Source of the DNA: Nesterenkonia sp.
Lineage (GTDB): Bacteria; Actinomycetota; Actinomycetes; Actinomycetales; Micrococcaceae
Assembly: GCF_029265375.1 (NCBI RefSeq)
Contig: NZ_JAJUJJ010000011.1
Location: 25,390 to 89,389 of the forward strand
Direction of reading: 5' to 3'
Length of the DNA: 64,000 nucleotides
Position 1 is the stretch's first letter; the number at the start of each line of letters is the position of its first letter. The notes beneath the pieces were generated by a model that saw only the letters and a list, made by a program, of their open reading frames with translations, was not told the origin of the DNA and made no database searches. Of this stretch, positions 27,627 through 36,269 are shown piece after piece. Made by a program: the position numbers and the translations under genes.

Positions 27627-27802
27627 GACTCGATTCACAGGCTTCCAGTGACATCAAGTACCCTTAAGGCTGGATTTTTACGTGCCTTGCGTGCCGGGCA
27701 CCCCCTCTGTTCCTGAGGCGGTGATCCAGTTCCTCGCACGGGAGCTGCGATCGCCGTCGTCCTCAGGGACCGCTGCGCCCGGCCTGACACCCTGAGAGAT
27801 CA

Positions 27803-28783
27803 ATGGCTTTCCTAGACGCGATTATGTGGCCCTTCAGCTGGGCCGTGTCCTTCATTCTGAGCATGTTCCACAGCGTGCTCTCTATGCTTGGGCTGCCCAC
27901 CGATTCAGGCTGGAACTGGACCATCTCCATCGTCCTGCTGGTGCTGGTGGTGCGGATCATTCTGATCCCGCTGTTCGTCCGGCAGATCAAGTCCCAGCGC
28001 GGGATGCAGATCATCCAGCCGGAGATTCAGAAGCTGCAGGCCAAGTACAAGGGCAAGAAGGACCCGGTCTCCCGGCAGCAGCAGGCGGCCGAGCAGCAGG
28101 CGCTGTTCAAGAAGCACAAGGTCAATCCCTTCATGACCTGCCTGCCGATCCTGGCGCAGATGCCGATCTTCTTCGCCCTGTTCTGGATGCTGAACCGCAT
28201 CGGCCGAACCAACGGTGAGTATCAGACTGATGGCTACTACGCGCTGAGCCCGCAGGAGGTCGTCGGGTTCTCCAGCTCCGACATCTTCGGAGTCGGTATG
28301 GCCGATATCTTCCTGCCGGCCGTCCAGTCCGACCCCGCCGAAGTCAATGTGCTGGTGCTGACCTCGGTGATGATCGTGATGATGGTCGGCGCCCAGTTCT
28401 TCACCCAGAAGCAGCTGATGAGCAAGAACATGTCTGAGGCGGCGCTGCAGGGACAGTTCGCCCAGACCCAGAAGATGATGCTCTACGTGCTGCCGCTGGT
28501 GTTCGTCGTCGGCGGCGTGAACTTCCCCGTCGGCGTGCTGATCTACTGGACCGCAACCAACTTCTGGACCCTCGGCCAGCAGTGGTGGGTCATCCGCAAC
28601 AACCCGACGCCGGGCTCCCTGGCGGAGAAGGAGCTGAACCTGCGGCGCGCGGCCAAGGGACTGCCGCCGGTGGGTGAAGAGGCCCGCAAGGCTCGCGAAG
28701 AGGCGCAGAAGCCCAGCGGCCAGCACAAGGGGCACACCGCACAGCCGAAGAAGAAGAAAAAGAAGAAAAAGGGACGCCGATGA
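27803..28783 (+). CDS. yidC: Membrane protein insertase YidC
   Basis: Insertase for inner-membrane proteins, 326 residues, with the five-helix YidC/Oxa1 core typical of Gram-positive bacteria. The first helix holds MWPFSWAVSFILSMFHSVLSML and the conserved cytoplasmic hairpin follows the second helix (RQIKSQRGMQIIQPEIQKLQAKYKGKKDP). The hydrophilic-groove Arg is within VLLVLVVRIILIPLFVRQ. The tail is strongly Lys-rich (QPKKKKKKKKGRR), suited to ribosome contact. It overlaps jag by four bases. The 176-bp gap to yidD shows no gene. Confidence 0.96.
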   Translation: MAFLDAIMWPFSWAVSFILSMFHSVLSMLGLPTDSGWNWTISIVLLVLVVRIILIPLFVRQIKSQRGMQIIQPEIQKLQAKYKGKKDPVSRQQQAAEQQALFKKHKVNPFMTCLPILAQMPIFFALFWMLNRIGRTNGEYQTDGYYALSPQEVVGFSSSDIFGVGMADIFLPAVQSDPAEVNVLVLTSVMIVMMVGAQFFTQKQLMSKNMSEAALQGQFAQTQKMMLYVLPLVFVVGGVNFPVGVLIYWTATNFWTLGQQWWVIRNNPTPGSLAEKELNLRRAAKGLPPVGEEARKAREEAQKPSGQHKGHTAQPKKKKKKKKGRR

Positions 28784-29400
28784 GCGAAAACACCACATCT
28801 GAGGACGTTGTCGAGGCCGGCAACGAGACCGCAGCCCCGGAGGAGGCCCGCCTGGTGGAGAACCAGGACGCCGATGGACAGGTCGCGCAGCACCAGCCGC
28901 AGGAGCAGGCCGACGGCCCAGAGCCGGAAGGCGACGACACCGGCAGCGACGAGGGCGATATCGCCGCCGACTATCTGGAAGAGCTTCTGGACATTGTCGA
29001 TCTCGACGGGGATATCGAAATTGAGATCCGCGGGGAGCGGACCTTCATCTCCATCCAGGCTGAAGCCGGCAGCGAAGAGCTGCAGGACCTGGTCGGCTCC
29101 AAGGGCGAGGTGCTGGACGCCCTCCAGGAGCTGACCCGCCTGGCAGTGCTGACCGCGACCGGCAACCGGACCCGGTTGGTGCTCGACATCAACGGCTACC
29201 GCGCCCAGCGCAATGACCAGCTGAAGAAGATCGCCGAGGACGCAGTGACCAAGGCCCGGGAGACCGGAGACGAGGTGCACCTGGAGCCGATGAGCGCCTT
29301 TGAGCGCAAGATTGTCCACGACTTTGTGGCCGAAGCCGGTTTGGTCTCTGAGTCTGAGGGCGAGGGCAAGCGCCGCCACGTTGTGGTGAGCACGGACTAG
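28780..29400 (+). CDS. Jag / KhpB family RNA-binding protein (R3H domain)
   Basis: A 206-residue protein with a Glu/Gln-rich acidic N-terminus (1-60), a KH domain (IRGERTFISIQAEAGSEELQDLVGSKGEVLDALQELTRLAV) and an R3H domain (VHLEPMSAFERKIVHDFVAEAGLVSESEGEGKRRHVVV). Family members bind RNA and influence cell shape and division in Gram-positive bacteria. Coupled to yidC through ATGA overlap, as is usual. Confidence 0.93.
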   Translation: MSENTTSEDVVEAGNETAAPEEARLVENQDADGQVAQHQPQEQADGPEPEGDDTGSDEGDIAADYLEELLDIVDLDGDIEIEIRGERTFISIQAEAGSEELQDLVGSKGEVLDALQELTRLAVLTATGNRTRLVLDINGYRAQRNDQLKKIAEDAVTKARETGDEVHLEPMSAFERKIVHDFVAEAGLVSESEGEGKRRHVVVSTD

Positions 29401-29408
29401 GTGGGCGT

Positions 29409-30131
29409 GTGAGCCGCACAGGACACGGCGAACCTGCAGAGGGACCGGACGCGGTGAGCAGTCACGGCGACGGGGCCCAGGAGTCCCCTGCAGAGGCGCC
29501 CGAGCCCCTGGAGGGAGAGCTGCTCCGGGCTGCCGAGCGGCTCTTCGACCAGCGTCTTCCGCTGGCCCGGACCTACGCCGAGCACCTGTGCACCACCGGC
29601 ATCACCCATGGCCTGCTGGGGCCCAGGGAGGTGCCGCGGATCTGGTCGCGCCATGTGCTCAACTGCGCCGTCCTGGGACCTGAGCTCCCGTCAGGGGGCA
29701 CAGTGGCCGACGTCGGATCCGGCGCGGGTCTTCCCGGAATCGCACTGGCGCTGAGCCGGCCTGATGTCGACTTCATGCTCATCGAACCCATGGAGCGCCG
29801 CGTGGACTGGCTGGATGCCGTGGTCAAGGACCTCGGTGTGGACAACGTCCAGGTGATCCGAGCCCGTGCCGAGGAGGTCAGCGACGAGGTCATGGCCGAT
29901 GTGGTCACCGCACGGGCTGTGTCATCACTGAAGAAGCTGATACCCCTGACCGTACCGCTGCTCGATGACGACGGCGAACTTATGCTGCTCAAAGGCCGCA
30001 GCGCTGCTGAGGAGATCGCTGCAGCCGGCAAGGCCATCAAGAAGGCGCGGCTGCAGACCCCGCGGGTGCAGCTGCTGGGTGAGGATATGCTGCCTGAGCC
30101 CACCACCGTGGTGCGGGCGCGGCGGCGCTGA
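29409..30131 (+). CDS. rsmG: 16S rRNA (guanine-527-N7)-methyltransferase
   Basis: SAM-dependent methyltransferase that modifies 16S rRNA near the decoding site; its loss gives low-level streptomycin resistance in other bacteria. Of 240 residues, about 35 at the N-terminus are an acidic extension. The SAM motif is VADVGSGAGLPGIALAL, followed by LIEPMERRVDWLDAVV and VTARAVSSLKKLIPL. The GTG start lies nine bases after jag. Confidence 0.93.
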   Translation: MSRTGHGEPAEGPDAVSSHGDGAQESPAEAPEPLEGELLRAAERLFDQRLPLARTYAEHLCTTGITHGLLGPREVPRIWSRHVLNCAVLGPELPSGGTVADVGSGAGLPGIALALSRPDVDFMLIEPMERRVDWLDAVVKDLGVDNVQVIRARAEEVSDEVMADVVTARAVSSLKKLIPLTVPLLDDDGELMLLKGRSAAEEIAAAGKAIKKARLQTPRVQLLGEDMLPEPTTVVRARRR

Positions 30132-30161
30132 GCTGATCTGCGCAGCATCCTCCCCCTGGCC

Positions 30162-30167
30162 TAAACT
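30162..30167 (+). promoter_or_regulatory. parA -10 box, leaderless spacing
   Basis: TAAACT ends seven bases before the parA ATG, and no Shine-Dalgarno sequence is present in the 43-bp gap after rsmG. This fits transcription starting at the A of the ATG. Confidence 0.5.
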
Positions 30168-30174
30168 GGCGAGC

Positions 30175-31062
30175 ATGACCGAATCGCTATCCGAGTCCCC
30201 CCTGGCAGCACAGCTTCAGGACGAGCAGCAGCGCCGACGTAAGCTTTCCGAGCTGACCCTGGAGAAGCCGGAGGAGACACGGATCATCACCGTGTCGAAT
30301 CAGAAGGGTGGAGTGGGCAAGACCACCACCACGGTGAACCTCGCTGCCGCCCTGGCCGATCATGGATTCAATGTGTTGGTCATCGACATCGATCCGCAGG
30401 GCAACGCCTCCACCGCACTGGGGGTGCCGCATTCAGCCGAGACCGACTCCATCTACGACGTCATGATCGACGACCTGAGCATGGCCGATGTGGTGGCGGA
30501 GTGCCCGGATGTGGAGCGGCTCTCGGTGGTCCCTGCGACCATCCATTTGGCCGGAGCGGAGATCGAGCTCGTCTCATTGGTGGCTCGGGAGCAGCGCCTT
30601 CAGCGGGCGTTGGAAGAGTACTTCCGGCACCGTGAAGAGTCCGGAGATGAGCGGCTGGACTACGTGTTCATCGACTGCCCGCCCAGCTTGGGTCTGCTGA
30701 CGGTCAACGCCTTTGTCGCCGCTCGTGAAGTGCTTATTCCTATTCAGTGCGAGTACTACGCGCTGGAGGGCCTGAGCCAGCTGCTGAACAACATCCGCAT
30801 GATCCAGAAGCACCTGAATCCTCCGCTGCGGGTATCCACCATTCTGCTGACTATGTATGACGCGCGCACGAACCTCGCGGCTCAGGTGGTCGAAGAGGTG
30901 AAGGAGCACTTCCCCCAGGAGGTGCTGGAGGCCAAGATCCCGCGCAGCGTTCGGATTGCTGAGGCGCCCAGCTATCAGCAGAGCGTGATCTCCTATGATC
31001 GTTCCTCCACCGGGGCCCTGGCCTATTTGGAGGCTGCCGCAGAACTGGTGCAGCGAGGCTGA
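30175..31062 (+). CDS. parA: Chromosome partitioning ATPase ParA
   Basis: Walker-type ATPase that moves ParB-parS complexes, 295 residues. The deviant Walker A motif is QKGGVGKTTTTVNLAAAL, followed by DIDPQGNASTALG and the DCPPSLGLLTVNAF motif. The track ORF begins 70 codons upstream inside rsmG; I chose the ATG at 30175 because of the TAAACT box seven bases upstream and the family N-terminus. A parS site begins six bases after its stop, and parB lies unusually far downstream. Confidence 0.96.
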   Translation: MTESLSESPLAAQLQDEQQRRRKLSELTLEKPEETRIITVSNQKGGVGKTTTTVNLAAALADHGFNVLVIDIDPQGNASTALGVPHSAETDSIYDVMIDDLSMADVVAECPDVERLSVVPATIHLAGAEIELVSLVAREQRLQRALEEYFRHREESGDERLDYVFIDCPPSLGLLTVNAFVAAREVLIPIQCEYYALEGLSQLLNNIRMIQKHLNPPLRVSTILLTMYDARTNLAAQVVEEVKEHFPQEVLEAKIPRSVRIAEAPSYQQSVISYDRSSTGALAYLEAAAELVQRG

Positions 31063-31067
31063 GCGCC

Positions 31068-31081
31068 GTTTCACGTGAAAC
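31068..31081. other. parS: parS site 1
   Basis: GTTTCACGTGAAAC, a perfect 14-base palindrome core of the bacterial parS consensus, six bases after the parA stop. Confidence 0.95.
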
Positions 31082-31506
31082 ATCCGGGCTAGGCCATTCC
31101 GCGGCGAAGCCCCGGCACGTGCGACACCTCGATATTACTGGCCAGTAGCTCTCCATGGAGGGCGCGGAATGTCGATCGGGTGTCTGGGCGGGTAAGCGGT
31201 GGCGAGAACGGCGCCTGGGGTGAGGAACCGCTCTTAAGCCCGACTCTAGCGGCGGTCGGCGCGAGGAGACTGGCCGGCCGATGAGCCGCAGGATGGCGCC
31301 GGCAACCAGGGTGCCGTCGCCGTCCAGGATGCTTGCCCTTGCGCTACCCGGGAGAGCGTGAACCCAAGCCACAGAGAGAACCACGTGTCGCCGCATCGGT
31401 CCTGCTGATTCCCGAAGTTGGCGCTTCCGCTCGATCGGATGGTCGATCCCCCCTACCGATGACCCACGGACTGAGCGGACAGTATGCAGGATGTGCAGGT
31501 CGTGGT

Positions 31507-31520
31507 GTTTCACGTGAAAC
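31507..31520. other. parS: parS site 2
   Basis: GTTTCACGTGAAAC in the middle of the parA-parB spacer. Confidence 0.95.
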
Positions 31521-31913
31521 GTGAGGACGTGAGCCTGCGCGACGGCTTTTTGCATGAGCTGGAACGGCATACCCACTGGGACATATGCCCACGCACAGCG
31601 CTGCCGGACGAGCGGTCCGTTGGCTTGGGCGTAGACCACCGGTTGGCGCCTATCGCGGCTCATCGGATCCTCCCCGGGGCCCGGGGCGTGGCCAGCGGCG
31701 ACAGATGCTCTGGCGCGAAGCCGAGCACGCAGCCCATCAGGGGCGGCGAGGTCGAGCGGTCCATACGCTCCATAAGCTCCACAGGTCCGGCACGTGGCGA
31801 AGGTGGTCCACCTCGAGAACCGCACGACCGCAAGTCTCATGCTTCCGGATGATGCGTTGGCAGAACGGTGTAGTGCTCTACACACGGTGAAGTTCATCCG
31901 TACACGGGAGTGC

Positions 31914-31927
31914 GTTTCACGTGAAAC
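31914..31927. other. parS: parS site 3
   Basis: GTTTCACGTGAAAC, 75 bases before the parB start. Confidence 0.95.
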
Positions 31928-32001
31928 AGTGATGGCGCGTACGGTGATTCGACGCCTGGGTACATAGACTGGTTCAGACAATCAACGTGTGGAGGATCAA
32001 C

Positions 32002-33228
32002 GTGGCGGAACGCAAGCGACGTGGGCTGGGACGCGGCCTGGGGGCGCTCATCAACAGTGATGCAGAAGACGGTGCGACGACAGGCGCGGCAGCCCATTCG
32101 ATTCCACCGGTAGAGCCGGAAGTCGAGGCCGAGCCTGTCGAGGTTTCACGTGAAACATCTCAGCCGGAGCGTCCAATTGATGTGTTCTTCTCTGCAAAAT
32201 CGCACCTAGCCACTCAGCGGGTGGAGCGGGACTCCGGGGATCAGAGGCCCGCGCGACGGGAACGCACCCCCAGCACGCAGCCGCGGCGCAGCAATGGTGC
32301 CAAGCGTGCGCAGATGCCCGACGTACTGGGGACAGGATCCTCGGCACCGACATCGCCCAGTGAAGACCAGCCAGCGCCCGTTTCACGTGAAACGGAGTCG
32401 GTGGAGGCAACGGAGTTCCGCGAGGTCCCGGTCTCGCAGATTCGGCCGAACCCGCGCCAGCCCCGCGAGGTCTTCGACGAAGACGAGATGAACGAGCTGA
32501 TTCACTCGGTCCGAGAAATCGGGGTGCTGCAGCCCATTGTTGTGCGACCGGCCGAGGACGGGGCCTTCGAGCTGATCATGGGTGAGCGTCGCTGGCGCGC
32601 CTCCGAGGCCGCTGGCCGCGAGACGATCCCCGCAGTGATTCGCCGCACCAGCGACGAAGACCTGCTGCGCGACGCCCTGCTGGAGAACATCCACCGCTCT
32701 GAGCTGAACCCGCTGGAGGAAGCCGCGGCATATCAGCAGCTCCTGGTTGATTTCGGCATCAGCCAGGAAGAGTTGGCCCGCAGAATTGGGCGGTCCCGAC
32801 CACAGATCTCCAATACTCTGCGACTGATGAGACTCCCCGCGGCAGCCCAAAGGCGGGTCGCTGCCGGGGTGCTGTCCTCGGGGCACGCCCGTGCCCTCCT
32901 CAGCCTGGAGACTGAGGAAGAGATGGAGGAGCTTGCTCAGCGCATCATCGCGGAGGGTCTGTCCGTCCGGGGCGCTGAAGAAGCTGCGACACTGATGAAG
33001 CGCCAAGCGGCAGACGAACCGGAGGTTTCACGTGGAACGTCCCGTCTGCCGTCTACCACGCAGGTTCAGGAGCTGGACGAGTATGCCGAAGCCCTGACCG
33101 ATCGGCTGGATACCCAGGTGAAGATCAGCCTGGGTGCCAAGAAGGGACGCATTGCCATCGATTTCGCATCCCTGGAGGATCTGGAACGCATTCTGCAGCA
33201 GATGGGCGCCTATATTCCCGAGCGTTAG
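32002..33228 (+). CDS. parB: Chromosome partitioning protein ParB
   Basis: CTP-dependent DNA clamp that loads at parS, 408 residues. The N-terminus GLGRGLGALI contacts ParA. The CTPase domain holds VPVSQIRPNPRQPREVF and GERRWRASEAAG. The helix-turn-helix domain includes ISQEELARRIGRSRPQISNTLRLMRLP, and the C-terminal dimer domain ends LERILQQMGAYIPER. The GTG start follows GGAGG by seven bases. About 130 residues between the N-terminus and CTPase domain are low-complexity and contain two copies of VSRET, each encoded by a parS site; a third copy (VSRGT) lies before the dimer domain. Confidence 0.97.
   Translation: MAERKRRGLGRGLGALINSDAEDGATTGAAAHSIPPVEPEVEAEPVEVSRETSQPERPIDVFFSAKSHLATQRVERDSGDQRPARRERTPSTQPRRSNGAKRAQMPDVLGTGSSAPTSPSEDQPAPVSRETESVEATEFREVPVSQIRPNPRQPREVFDEDEMNELIHSVREIGVLQPIVVRPAEDGAFELIMGERRWRASEAAGRETIPAVIRRTSDEDLLRDALLENIHRSELNPLEEAAAYQQLLVDFGISQEELARRIGRSRPQISNTLRLMRLPAAAQRRVAAGVLSSGHARALLSLETEEEMEELAQRIIAEGLSVRGAEEAATLMKRQAADEPEVSRGTSRLPSTTQVQELDEYAEALTDRLDTQVKISLGAKKGRIAIDFASLEDLERILQQMGAYIPER
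32143..32156. other. parS: parS site 4, inside parB
   Basis: GTTTCACGTGAAAC within the parB coding sequence; it encodes part of EVSRETSQ. Confidence 0.93.
32380..32393. other. parS: parS site 5, inside parB
   Basis: GTTTCACGTGAAAC within the parB coding sequence; it encodes part of PVSRETES. Confidence 0.93.
33025..33038. other. parS: parS site 6, inside parB (one mismatch)
   Basis: GTTTCACGTGGAAC, one base from the palindrome, within parB; it encodes EVSRGTSR. Confidence 0.75.
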
Positions 33229-33300
33229 ACCCAGCCTCAGCGAGCCGTGCGCCACCGTGGTGGTGAGTTGCGACGCCGCAAGCAGTCTGTCAACGAAAAA

Positions 33301-33329
33301 CTCCCCGGCGCCGTCACGGCGCCGGGGAG
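33301..33329. terminator. Bidirectional terminator between parB and trxA
   Basis: A 13-bp stem, CTCCCCGGCGCCG-TCA-CGGCGCCGGGGAG, with AAAAA before it and TTT after it. It serves the convergent parB and trxA genes. Its last base is the first base of parS site 7. Confidence 0.92.
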
Positions 33330-33342
33330 TTTCACGTGAAAC
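33329..33342. other. parS: parS site 7
   Basis: GTTTCACGTGAAAC directly abutting the parB/trxA terminator. Confidence 0.95.
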
Positions 33343-33352
33343 GGAGGGTCGT

Positions 33353-33679
33353 TCAGCCCAAGAGCTCGGCGAACTCTTCCTCCAGAGCCGGCTTCGGCTT
33401 GGCCCCGATGGAGGTCTTCACATTCTCTCCGCCCTTGAAGGCATAGACCGCAGGGATGGAGGTGATGCCGAACTTCGCGGCGGTGGCGGGATTCTCATCG
33501 ACGTTGACCTTCACCACCTGGATTGTGTCCTCGTGCTCAGCGGCGAGCTTCTCCAGCTCGGGGGTCAGCGCCCGGCACGGGCCGCACCATTCGGCCCAGA
33601 AGTCGACGAGCACCGGCTTGTCCGCCTGAAGCACATCCTGTTCGAAGGTGTCATCGGTGACGGCTTTGAGTTCGGCCAT
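33353..33679 (-). CDS. trxA: Thioredoxin
   Basis: Cytoplasmic disulfide reductant of 108 residues. The active site WAEWCGPCRALTPEL, the cis-Pro loop GITSIPAVYAF and the buried-charge region VLVDFWA are all present. I chose the third Met of the track ORF (33679) because AAGGAA lies at a suitable distance and MAELKAVTDDTFEQDV fits the family. It follows trxB on the same strand, 79 bases downstream. Confidence 0.96.
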   Translation of the reverse strand: MAELKAVTDDTFEQDVLQADKPVLVDFWAEWCGPCRALTPELEKLAAEHEDTIQVVKVNVDENPATAAKFGITSIPAVYAFKGGENVKTSIGAKPKPALEEEFAELLG

Positions 33680-33758
33680 GAGCATGTTCCTTTCGTATGG
33701 CTGCTGCAAATAATCGCTGACTGTTCGCGGCGGGGTTCAGCCGCCCCCGCCGCTGGTG

Positions 33759-34775
33759 CTATGTCCGCGCCGGGACAGGCTCGGCGGCGAGGTCGGAACC
33801 GTGGGGCTGGGTCTCCACTGCATCTGAGTCGGCTGCATCGGCCAGATACTGCTCGACGTCGAGCGCTGCGACGCAGCCGGAGCCGGCAGCCGTGATGGCC
33901 TGGCGGTAATGCGGATCCAGGACGTCGCCTGCGGCAAAGACGCCCGGCAGAGAGGTTCGGGACGTGCGGCCCTCCACCTCCACAGTGCCTTCGGAGGTGA
34001 GGCGCAGCTGATCGGCGAACAGCTCCACGCGGGGGTCATGGCCAATCGCCACAAACAGTCCTGTCACGTCCAGAGTGGACTCTTCGCCGGTGACCGTGCT
34101 GCGCAGCCGCAGGCTGCTCACCTTGCCCTCGCCCTCGACGCGGACGACTTCAGAGTTCCAGATGAATTCGATCTTCTCGTTCGCCTTGGCCCGGTCGGCC
34201 ATGATCTGCGAGGCGCGCAGCTCCTCGCGGCGGTGGATGACGTAGACCTTGGAGGCGAATTTGGTGAGGAACAGCGCCTCTTCCATGGCGGAGTCGCCGC
34301 CGCCCACTACAGCGATGGCCTGCTCGCGGAAGAAGAAGCCGTCGCAGGTGGCGCACCAGCTGACTCCATGGCCGGAGAGCTCCTTCTCCCCGGGCACGCC
34401 GAGCTCGCGGTAGGCCGATCCGGTGGCCAGGATGACTGCCCGAGCGTGCAGCACCCCGCCGGAGCCGAGGGTGATCTCCTTGATCGGCTGATCCAGCTTC
34501 AGCTCGGTGGCGTCCTCATGGCGGATATCGGCGCCGAACCTCCGGGCCTGGGCCTCCATATTCATCATCAGATCAGGACCCTGAATGCCCTCGGGAAAAC
34601 CGGGGAAGTTCTCCACCTCGGTGGTGTTCATCAGCTCGCCGCCGGCGGTCACGGAGCCGGCCAGAACGATGGGATTCAGATTGGCGCGAGCGGTATAGAC
34701 GGCCGCAGTGTAGCCTGCCGGGCCTGAGCCGATGATGACAACATCGTGCACGAGGTCAGGGGTCTGTTCAGTCAC
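33759..34775 (-). CDS. trxB: Thioredoxin-disulfide reductase
   Basis: FAD/NADPH flavoenzyme that reduces thioredoxin, 338 residues. FAD-binding [19 protein letters not shown], the redox pair in [16 protein letters not shown]-binding [13 protein letters not shown] and the late [24 protein letters not shown] are intact. The GTG start has AAGGA seven bases upstream. It forms a trxB-trxA unit. Confidence 0.97.
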   Translation of the reverse strand: MTEQTPDLVHDVVIIGSGPAGYTAAVYTARANLNPIVLAGSVTAGGELMNTTEVENFPGFPEGIQGPDLMMNMEAQARRFGADIRHEDATELKLDQPIKEITLGSGGVLHARAVILATGSAYRELGVPGEKELSGHGVSWCATCDGFFFREQAIAVVGGGDSAMEEALFLTKFASKVYVIHRREELRASQIMADRAKANEKIEFIWNSEVVRVEGEGKVSSLRLRSTVTGEESTLDVTGLFVAIGHDPRVELFADQLRLTSEGTVEVEGRTSRTSLPGVFAAGDVLDPHYRQAITAAGSGCVAALDVEQYLADAADSDAVETQPHGSDLAAEPVPART

Positions 34776-34889
34776 GTGGGGTCCTTACAGATGAAGTGAT
34801 TGCCTAGCAGATCGAACGATACGGGCGCACCGACTATTCCGCGAGTTCACCTGGTCAGCGCCCATGGGGAATCCGTGCACCGAACGGCG

Positions 34890-36230
34890 CTAATTCAGGA
34901 CGTTGAACAGGATGACTGCAGCAGCCAAGACCAGGGCCGCCAGCACGACGGCGGCGAGCCACCAGGTCAGGCTCCCGGACCCGGAGGCCTCCGAGTCACG
35001 CTCGGTCGAGGAGGCCGAACCCTCAGGTGCCGGGAATGAGGACTTCGCACGTGAGGGAACGGCGGTGATCAGGCTGGTGAACGTCGCTGGGTCCTGCTGG
35101 GAACCGCCGGCACCCAGCTCTGCGGCAGGCGCAGTCCGGGTCGGCGGATGGGCATCCGAGCCGAATGACTCCTCCCCGGAGTCCGCGCCGCCGGCGCCCG
35201 TCCCGGGCTGCGGCTCGAAGCGGGGATCCGGCTCGGCGGGAGGATCATCGACGACCTCCTCGCCTTCAGCCAGCCGTTCATCAACCTCCGGTGGAGCACC
35301 AGTGGCGCTTCCGGAGGCTGACAGGGTGGAGATGGCAGCAGAGGGAGCCTGCTCATACAGCGGTCCCTCCGGCTCCTCCTGGTTCTCGGCCTCCTCCACA
35401 GTCGGCATCATCTTTGAGTCTGGACTGGGGTCCTCGGCTTTCGGCGCCCAGGCGTAGACGGCCTCCAGAGTCTCCTGCTGGACATCGGCGGAGGGGTCGA
35501 CGTCCACCTCCTCCAGGTCGGTTCGCAGAGAGAAGACCCGCTGAATCTCCTGGGAGGGCTGGATGCCGTGGGCGTCGCCTGCCTCTTCCAGAGCAGACTG
35601 CAGGTCCTCTGAGCTGAAGCTCGCCGGAACAGGTTCCTGCTGCACCGGTCGCGGGGGTGACTCCTGGGGCCGGTCGGCGGCTGTGCCGGCATCGTCGGCG
35701 CCGGACTGGCCGTGCTGAGGCGTCACTTTGTCCAAGAAGGCCGGGCGCCGCCGGACAAAGCCGGGCAGCCGCGGTCCGCCCTCGGACTCGCCGGCCAGGT
35801 CGGCCTGCAGGCGCGCGTAGTACTCGGCGTCGTCGTCGTAGGTCTGGGGCTGCATCTCACGGGACTGGCCGAACAGCTCCGAGCCCAGCGAGTCGGTGAA
35901 ATACGGCTCCACGTACGGGGCGGCGTCGGGAACCACCAGGTCCAGCAGCTCATTGGGATCCACCAGCGTGGAGATCAGATAGGTCCGGTCCTCGGCCAGG
36001 CCCAGGTCCAGCACCTGCACCTCGGAGGAGCGCTCCCCGGTGGCCAGCTCCTTGGCAGAGGTGGCCACCTGCTTGGCGTTGGCGCGGGAGGCCACCAGCA
36101 CGCTCACCTCACGGCTGAGCACCTCATCAGTGGCCTGGAACACAATGTCCTGATCCGCCGAAGTCACCACGTGATGAGTGATGCGGTACCGACCGCCCAC
36201 TACATCACCGACGCCGAACGGCTTGGCCAC
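34890..36230 (-). CDS. MurJ-associated pseudokinase-like membrane protein (N-lobe only)
   Basis: A 446-residue protein. Residues 1-90 resemble the N-lobe of a Ser/Thr kinase (GDVVGGRYRITHHV, then DIVFQATDEVLSREVSVLVAS), but the VAIK lysine is absent and there is no HRD or DFG segment. Residues about 120-415 are long, acidic, Ser/Pro-rich disordered sequence. A single transmembrane helix (LTWWLAAVVLAALVLAAAVILF) ends the chain, so the N-lobe faces the cytoplasm. It lies 39 bases downstream of murJ. Mycobacterial MurJ (MviN) carries a fused pseudokinase; here the comparable part is a separate, reduced gene. Confidence 0.7.
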   Translation of the reverse strand: MAKPFGVGDVVGGRYRITHHVVTSADQDIVFQATDEVLSREVSVLVASRANAKQVATSAKELATGERSSEVQVLDLGLAEDRTYLISTLVDPNELLDLVVPDAAPYVEPYFTDSLGSELFGQSREMQPQTYDDDAEYYARLQADLAGESEGGPRLPGFVRRRPAFLDKVTPQHGQSGADDAGTAADRPQESPPRPVQQEPVPASFSSEDLQSALEEAGDAHGIQPSQEIQRVFSLRTDLEEVDVDPSADVQQETLEAVYAWAPKAEDPSPDSKMMPTVEEAENQEEPEGPLYEQAPSAAISTLSASGSATGAPPEVDERLAEGEEVVDDPPAEPDPRFEPQPGTGAGGADSGEESFGSDAHPPTRTAPAAELGAGGSQQDPATFTSLITAVPSRAKSSFPAPEGSASSTERDSEASGSGSLTWWLAAVVLAALVLAAAVILFNVLN

Positions 36231-36269
36231 GGGTCCTCCAAAGGTTGCCGAAGAGTACGCCAGTCCAGA

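Larger units (their letters stand above)
31063..32001. other. Non-coding parA-parB spacer of 0.94 kb
   Basis: No frame here reads as a recognisable protein; the 376-residue minus-strand ORF overlapping it also covers parA and has no family character. The stretch carries three parS sites and ends in the parB ribosome binding site (GGAGG). parA and parB are usually almost adjacent, so this is an expanded centromere-like spacer, possibly the residue of a lost gene. Confidence 0.7.

Noticed and set aside
30851-31981. 376-residue minus-strand ORF over parA end and the parA-parB spacer
   Set aside because: It overlaps parA on the opposite strand, is Arg/Pro/Ser-rich without family character, and includes parS translations (HVK, VSRET); it is a high-GC shadow frame.
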